Origin: Gemmatimonadota bacterium
Lineage (GTDB): Bacteria > Gemmatimonadota > Gemmatimonadetes > Longimicrobiales > RSA9
Reading direction: 5' to 3'
Assembly (NCBI GenBank): GCA_016207445.1
Contig: JACQPS010000165.1
Span: 1 to 21,628, forward strand
DNA length: 21,628 nucleotides
Shown: one piece after another, positions 21,294-21,628 of the stretch
Numbering within the stretch: the first letter of the stretch is position 1
Layout of the letters: each line of letters begins with the position of its first letter
Position numbers and translations under genes: made by a program
The notes under the pieces: generated by a model
Database searches by the model: none
The model's input: only the letters and a program-made list of their open reading frames with translations
Told to the model about the DNA's origin: nothing

Positions 21294-21309
21294 GGGCACA
21301 CGCGTTGCT
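21294..21309 (+). promoter_or_regulatory. Candidate sigma-54 promoter of cytochrome gene
   Basis: GGGCACACGCGTTGCT matches TGGCACG-N4-TTGCW at 10 of 12 defined positions. GG is at 21295-21296 and GC at 21307-21308 with 10 bases between. Predicted start is near 21320, about 50 bases before the ATG at 21373. This is the best of the three candidate -24 boxes in the window. Confidence 0.6.
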
Positions 21310-21372
21310 TTGTGACCTCGCCGCTTGCGCTACGGTGTCCGGGCTACCGCTGCCGGAGGAGGTGCCCCTGCC

Positions 21373-21628
21373 ATGCAAACCCAACCGGAGAAGCCGACGA
21401 TGAGGTATGCACGAGTGCGCCTGATCGCGTTGTCCGTCGGTCTGCTCGGGCTCCTGATCCCGGGCGGTGCGGTGGCGCAGGCCCCGAAGGCGGACGAGAC
21501 GCCGGCGCAGGCGACGAAGGCGGCGTCTGCGACGTCGTCGGCGCCGAAGTCCGGGTACGTCGGCTCCGAAGTGTGTATGGGGTGCCACGCGGAGCAGGCC
21601 GAGCAGTTCGCTGCGACACCGATGGGCA
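21373..21628 (+). CDS. Exported c-type cytochrome, probably multihaem, N-terminal fragment
   Basis: An open frame running off the right edge with 85 complete codons. A signal peptide (RYARVRLIALSVGLLGLLI, then a VAQA-type cleavage site) is followed by an Ala/Thr/Ser/Lys-rich linker and SGYVGSEVCMGCH, one haem-c site, then EQAEQFAATPMG. The YVGSEVC-GCH opening and the downstream xTPMG are common in multihaem cytochromes of the tetrahaem to decahaem type that carry electrons across the periplasm. GGAGGAGG lies 11 bases before ATG 21373; ATG 21400 directly before the signal peptide is the alternative. It has its own candidate sigma-54 promoter and is divergent from the orphan NrfD operon. The number of haems cannot be seen in the window. 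Confidence 0.8.
   Translation, partial: MQTQPEKPTMRYARVRLIALSVGLLGLLIPGGAVAQAPKADETPAQATKAASATSSAPKSGYVGSEVCMGCHAEQAEQFAATPMG

Larger units (their letters stand above)
20839..21372. other. Divergent intergenic region between NrfD operon and cytochrome gene
   Basis: 534 bases with no convincing gene. It separates the minus-strand cupin-NrfD operon from the plus-strand cytochrome gene. It holds a third, inverted version of the shared regulatory element (21154-21205), a 14-base palindrome (21267-21280) and a candidate sigma-54 promoter (21294-21309). A direct repeat of GCGCAAGT occurs near 20896-20912 in the AT-richer part upstream of the minus-strand operon. No good -24/-12 site was found on the minus strand. 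Confidence 0.65.

Noticed and set aside
1..21628. Mobile element, CRISPR array, tRNA or rRNA
   Set aside because: No transposase or integrase motifs, no regularly spaced direct repeats, and no tRNA-like cloverleaf or rRNA segment were recognised by eye. A covariance-model search was not possible here.

Overview
The window is a GC-rich bacterial chromosome segment from a diderm (Gram-negative-type) organism: it encodes a beta-barrel porin with a terminal aromatic residue, Tat-exported periplasmic respiratory subunits, c-type cytochromes and a sigma-54 enhancer-binding regulator. No tRNA, rRNA, CRISPR array, integrase or insertion sequence was recognised, and the species cannot be named from this sequence. 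The left-edge genes point to anaerobic aromatic degradation, and the rest is a respiratory gene island.

Region by region. (1) 1-2069, minus strand: a tight operon for the lower benzoyl-CoA pathway. It holds an Oah/BamA-type ring hydrolase with an unusual zinc-ribbon tail, a cyclohexadienoyl-CoA hydratase (Dch/BamR type), and the first ~70 codons of a 2-hydroxyacyl-CoA dehydratase/benzoyl-CoA reductase-type subunit that runs off the left edge. (2) 2070-2842: a divergent intergenic region with a perfect TetR-type palindrome, a repeated regulatory element and a candidate sigma-54 promoter. (3) 2843-8979 (possibly to 9363), plus strand: complex 1, made of a Tat-exported four-cluster Fe-S protein, an NrfD/PsrC membrane anchor and a Tat/lipobox molybdopterin oxidoreductase of PsrA/PhsA type, followed by a porin, a cysteine-less carboxymuconolactone-decarboxylase-like protein and a possibly frameshifted small gene, then a strong hairpin terminator. 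(4) 9862-18710, plus strand: complex 2, made of a pentaheme cytochrome c, a molybdopterin-oxidoreductase-like subunit without an obvious Mo ligand, an Fe-S subunit and NrfD. The same run of overlapping genes continues into a histidine kinase with a haem-c-like CX4CH motif in its periplasmic domain, a sigma-54-dependent response regulator and a slipin. (5) 20838-18779, minus strand: a cupin-plus-membrane protein, a 43-residue membrane peptide and a third NrfD with no catalytic partner. (6) 21373 to the right edge, plus strand: the start of an exported c-type (probably multihaem) cytochrome.

The most interesting signal is regulatory. The three plus-strand transcription units starting at 2843, 9862 and 21373 each have a candidate -24/-12 sigma-54 promoter of the form GGGnnC(G/A)-N4-TTGCT. 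Upstream of each lies a version of the same compound element: a TCGCGA core, a GTCYC half-site and a TGTGGGA half-site. It is inverted in the third region. The only sigma-54 activator in the window sits in the complex 2 operon, next to the putative haem-containing sensor kinase. I infer that one haem/redox-sensing two-component system co-activates several quinone-linked periplasmic electron-transfer modules beside an anaerobic aromatic pathway.
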